Origin: Nemertoderma westbladi
Taxonomy: Eukaryota; Xenacoelomorpha; Nemertodermatida; Nemertodermatidae
Direction of reading: 5' to 3'
DNA length: 42,445 nt
NCBI GenBank assembly: GCA_032718475.1
Contig: JAUCBJ010007928.1
Coordinates: 1-42,445, forward strand
Shown here: positions 40,036 through 42,445 of the stretch, in pieces
Layout: each line of letters begins with the position of its first letter
Position numbering within the stretch: the stretch's first letter is position 1
Notes under the pieces: model-generated
Told to the model about the DNA's origin: nothing
What the model saw: the letters and a program-made list of their open reading frames with translations, nothing else
Database searches by the model: none
Program-made: the position numbers and the translations under genes

Positions 40036-41085
40036 ATGCCTAGTTATGAAAAATGTTTGGTTTGTAATAAAGAAATGAGACAAGACAATCTATCTCGTCA
40101 CATGGAAAGACATAGAAAGGATAAACTAATGGATCCATTACCAAAGAAATTTAAAAAATCCGAAGATATTTTTAGTGAAGATGAAAAGAAAAAGAGAGTT
40201 GAGCGTGATATATTAAAGATAAAACAGACAACAGAAAATAAATTTCATAAAGTTATGAATATTTTGAAAAGGATACAAAAACAGTTACCCCTAGAAAATG
40301 ATGAAAATTTGAGTGAGGAAAGTGAAGAAGAAGAGGACGATGAGATGGAGAATGAAAATAGTGAGGGTCAAGATGAAGTTGAAGAGAGTGAAGTTGGGAA
40401 CGAAGTGAGTGAAGGTCAGGAAGATGACGAAGAAAGTGAAGGTCAGGAAGAGGGTGAAGATAGCGAAGGTCAGGAAGAGAATGAAGAAAGTGAAGAACAG
40501 GAAGAGGATGAAGAAAGTGAAGAACAGGAAGAGGATGAAGAAAGTGAAGAACAGGAAGAGGATGAAGAAAGTGAAGAACAGGAAGAGGATGAAGAAAGCG
40601 AAGGTCAGAAAGAGGATGAAGAAAGTGAAGGTCATGAAGAGGACGAAGAAAGTGAAGAACAGGAAGACGACGAAGAAAGTGAAGGTCAGGAAAGTGAAGA
40701 AGATGATGAAAATGATAATAATAAGGAAATATTGAGACAATTACTTGGAAATAAGAATAAATTGCGGAAAATTATTAAACATTTAGAAGAGAATGGTGAA
40801 AATAAAGAAGAGATATTGAGACAAATATTAGGAAACAAAAATCAAATGCGGAAATTTATTAAACAAATGGAAGAAAATGAGGAAAATAGAGAAGAGATAT
40901 TAAGACAGGTTCTGGGAAATAAAAGTAAATTACTGAAAATTAATGAACAATTGAATAAAATTAAGAAACTGTTGGTTAATGAGGAAGATGAAATTAAAGA
41001 AAATCAACCAGCTTTTACTTATTTTCGAAGACCTATGACAACAAACTCTCGTACAGTATTTGCCCGCGCAGGAGGACACTATTGA
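40036..41085 (+). CDS. C2H2-finger acidic coiled-coil protein, unknown family
   Basis: A 349-codon intronless gene. Residues 7-26 form one zinc finger, C7-x2-C10-x11-H22-x3-H26 (CLVCNKEMRQDNLSRHMERH), one residue shorter between the pairs than a classical finger. It is followed by a basic segment (KKFKK, EKKKRVERD) and a short helix. Residues about 94-233 are extremely acidic and include 9-residue repeats of the EEDEESEEQ type. Three 28-residue helical repeats follow (E-I-L-R-Q-x-L-G-N-K-x...), that is four heptads each, as in a coiled coil. The C-terminus is RRPMTTNSRTVFARAGGHY. It probably acts in the nucleus, but I do not recognise the family and assign no function. The start is the first in-frame ATG after a strong TATA/initiator. 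Host gene or gene of an integrated DNA element are both possible. Confidence 0.75.
   Translation: MPSYEKCLVCNKEMRQDNLSRHMERHRKDKLMDPLPKKFKKSEDIFSEDEKKKRVERDILKIKQTTENKFHKVMNILKRIQKQLPLENDENLSEESEEEEDDEMENENSEGQDEVEESEVGNEVSEGQEDDEESEGQEEGEDSEGQEENEESEEQEEDEESEEQEEDEESEEQEEDEESEEQEEDEESEGQKEDEESEGHEEDEESEEQEDDEESEGQESEEDDENDNNKEILRQLLGNKNKLRKIIKHLEENGENKEEILRQILGNKNQMRKFIKQMEENEENREEILRQVLGNKSKLLKINEQLNKIKKLLVNEEDEIKENQPAFTYFRRPMTTNSRTVFARAGGHY
40420..40700 (+). repeat. 27-bp coding minisatellite (acidic repeat)
   Basis: GAAGAGGATGAAGAAAGTGAA-type units of 27 bp, most uniform at 40490-40600, encode the EEDEESEEQ repeat. Long frames on the other strand and in frame +1 here are by-products. Confidence 0.88.
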
Positions 41086-41111
41086 CATTTGTTTGTTTGA
41101 GTTCTTTTCAT

Positions 41112-41280
41112 AATAGTATTAAAACTATTTATCCATAACAATTATATTAGTATTAGGACTATTTATCCATAACATTTATATTAGTATTAGGATTACTTAT
41201 CCCTAATTATTATATTAGTATTATAAATGTATTTGCCAACAATATTTATTACTATTAGGTCTATTTATTCAAGAAATTAT
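41112..41280 (+). repeat. 34-bp tandem repeat, about five copies
   Basis: Units of TTAGTATTAGGACTATTTAT then CCATAACATTTATA, with increasing divergence toward the right. They begin right after the stop codon of the acidic protein gene. Confidence 0.85.
41118..41123 (+). terminator. Possible polyadenylation signal ATTAAA
   Basis: ATTAAA 33 bases after the stop codon of the 40036 gene. It lies at the edge of an AT-rich repeat, so it could be chance. Confidence 0.35.
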
Positions 41281-41491
41281 ATGTTTTTATAATATATTTT
41301 GGAAAATTAGTCGACTAAGTCATAATTTTTAAAACTTTAAATAAGGGTGGAGTTATTTTATAAAGTTAAGAAGAGTGAATCAATGGAGGCAACATGAAGT
41401 CTAATCTCTTGACATTTACTCGTAAGACCGCACATTAACTCCCAAGGTTGCATACTATCACTATAGCTGGGAGAGTCAAAGCTAGTATACA
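41281..41491. other. No gene seen
   Basis: About 210 bp of AT-rich sequence between the 34-bp repeats and the terminal minisatellite. Nothing I can support. Confidence 0.6.
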
Positions 41492-42445
41492 GAAGTGAGG
41501 GAGTGAGTGAGGGAAGTGAGGGAAGTGAGGGAAGTGAGGGAAGTGAGGGAGTGAGTGAGGGAAGTGAGGGAAGTGAGGGAGTGAGTGAGGGAAGTGAGGG
41601 AAGTGAGGGAAGTGAGGGAAGTGAGGGAAGTGAGGGAAGTGAGGGAGTGAGTGAGGGAGTGAGTGAGGGAAGTGAGGGAAGTGAGGGAAGTGAGGGAAGT
41701 GAGGGAAGTGAGGGAAGTGAGGGAGTGAGTGAGGGAGTGAGTGAGGGAGTGAGGGAAGTGAGGGAAGTGAGGGAAGTGAGGGAAGTGAGGGAGTGAGTGA
41801 GGGAAGTGAGGGAAGTGAGGGAAGTGAGGGAAGTGAGGGAAGTGAGGGAAGTGAGGGAAGTGAGGGAAGTGAGGGAGTGAGTGAGGGAGTGAGTGAGGGA
41901 AGTGAGGGAAGTGAGGGAAGTGAGGGAAGTGAGGGAAGTGAGGGAAGTGAGGGAAGTGAGGGAAGTGAGGGAGTGAGTGAGGGAGTGAGTGAGGGAGTGA
42001 GGGAAGTGAGGGAAGTGAGGGAGTGAGGGAAGTGAGGGAAGTGAGGGAAGTGAGGGAAGTGAGGGAGTGAGTGAGGGAAGTGAGGGAAGTGAGGGAAGTG
42101 AGGGAAGTGAGGGAAGTGAGGGAAGTGAGGGAAGTGAGGGAAGTGAGGGAAGTGAGGGAAGTGAGGGAGTGAGTGAGGGAAGTGAGGGAAGTGAGGGAAG
42201 TGAGGGAAGTGAGGGAAGTGAGGGAAGTGAGGGAAGTGAGGGAAGTGAGGGAAGTGAGGGAGTGAGTGAGGGAGTGAGTGAGGGAAGTGAGGGAAGTGAG
42301 GGAAGTGAGGGAAGTGAGGGAAGTGAGGGAAGTGAGGGAGTGAGTGAGGGAGTGAGTGAGGGAAGTGAGGGAAGTGAGGGAAGTGAGGGAAGTGAGGGAA
42401 GTGAGGGAAGTGAGGGAAGTGAGGGAAGTGAGGGAGTGAGTGAGG
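41492..42445 (+). repeat. 9-bp G-rich minisatellite (GGGAAGTGA)n, runs out of window
   Basis: More than 950 bp of GGGAAGTGA units, broken at intervals by GGGAGTGAGTGA variants, which makes blocks of 2-10 units. The repeated Ser-Glu-Gly reading is an artefact. Regular GGG runs every 9 bases on one strand could form G-quadruplexes. Confidence 0.97.

Noticed and set aside
40291-40740. Antisense and +1 frames over the acidic repeat (Phe-rich and Lys-rich)
   Set aside because: They arise from the 27-bp repeat; the sense frame has the start, finger and coiled-coil repeats.
41503-42026. Ser-Glu-Gly repeat 'proteins' in the terminal array
   Set aside because: Pure 9-bp minisatellite with no non-repeat sequence or promoter; frames break at each variant unit.
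41492-42445. CRISPR-like array
   Set aside because: No unique spacers; it is a plain minisatellite in eukaryotic DNA.

Overview
The window is repeat-dense animal DNA, most likely from an invertebrate: BEL/Pao LTR retrotransposons are essentially metazoan, and they occur here with RTE-like LINEs, foldback DNA elements and long microsatellites. I cannot name the species. Most of the window is a set of mobile elements nested inside one another. The only ordinary-looking host-type gene is at the far right.

Layout. (1) An old BEL/Pao element, 'A', runs from before base 1 to its 3' LTR at 31980-33074. Its gag-pol is broken by stops, frameshifts and deletions. Its gag carries an antisense LINE fragment at 590-2421. 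(2) A second, very young and nearly complete BEL/Pao element, 'B' (5492-21332), sits inside A's pol. It has a 5-bp target duplication (CGTTA) and two 1161-bp LTRs in which I see only two differences. B has a 2.26-kb repeat-rich leader, a long gag-protease-RT frame (8910-14501), then RNase H and integrase in shifted frames, then a 3-kb 3' region. (3) A's pol resumes at 21333 and is followed by an AT-rich 3' region. (4) A foldback DNA transposon (26693-29994) with 9-bp target duplications interrupts the beginning of a third open frame of A ('ORF3', continuing at 30009-31895). That transposon in turn carries a 5'-truncated RTE-like LINE (27110-29563). (5) A appears to lie inside another inverted-repeat DNA element, 'C' (33075-36687). 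(6) 36688-39350 shows no gene. (7) A cluster of hairpins (39355-39448) lies about 450 bp upstream of a TATA/initiator promoter and a single-exon gene (40036-41085). That gene encodes a C2H2-finger, highly acidic, coiled-coil protein. (8) A 9-bp G-rich minisatellite fills the right end and runs out of the window.

The most unusual items are these. ORF3 of element A has motifs resembling a DEDD-type 3'-5' exonuclease plus a CCHC zinc knuckle, and does not look like an envelope. The gag of young element B is chimeric: exactly 78 bp of it is replaced in frame by the antisense 3' end of the LINE family seen at 27110-29563. A cluster of perfect splice-donor consensus sites lies in gag. A 117-bp non-coding block is more conserved between A and B than the surrounding sequence. 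How the parts relate: B supplies the only nearly full set of Gag, protease, RT, RNase H and integrase domains, but as read here two 1-nt shifts break pol. A is inactivated and acts as landing ground for the others.
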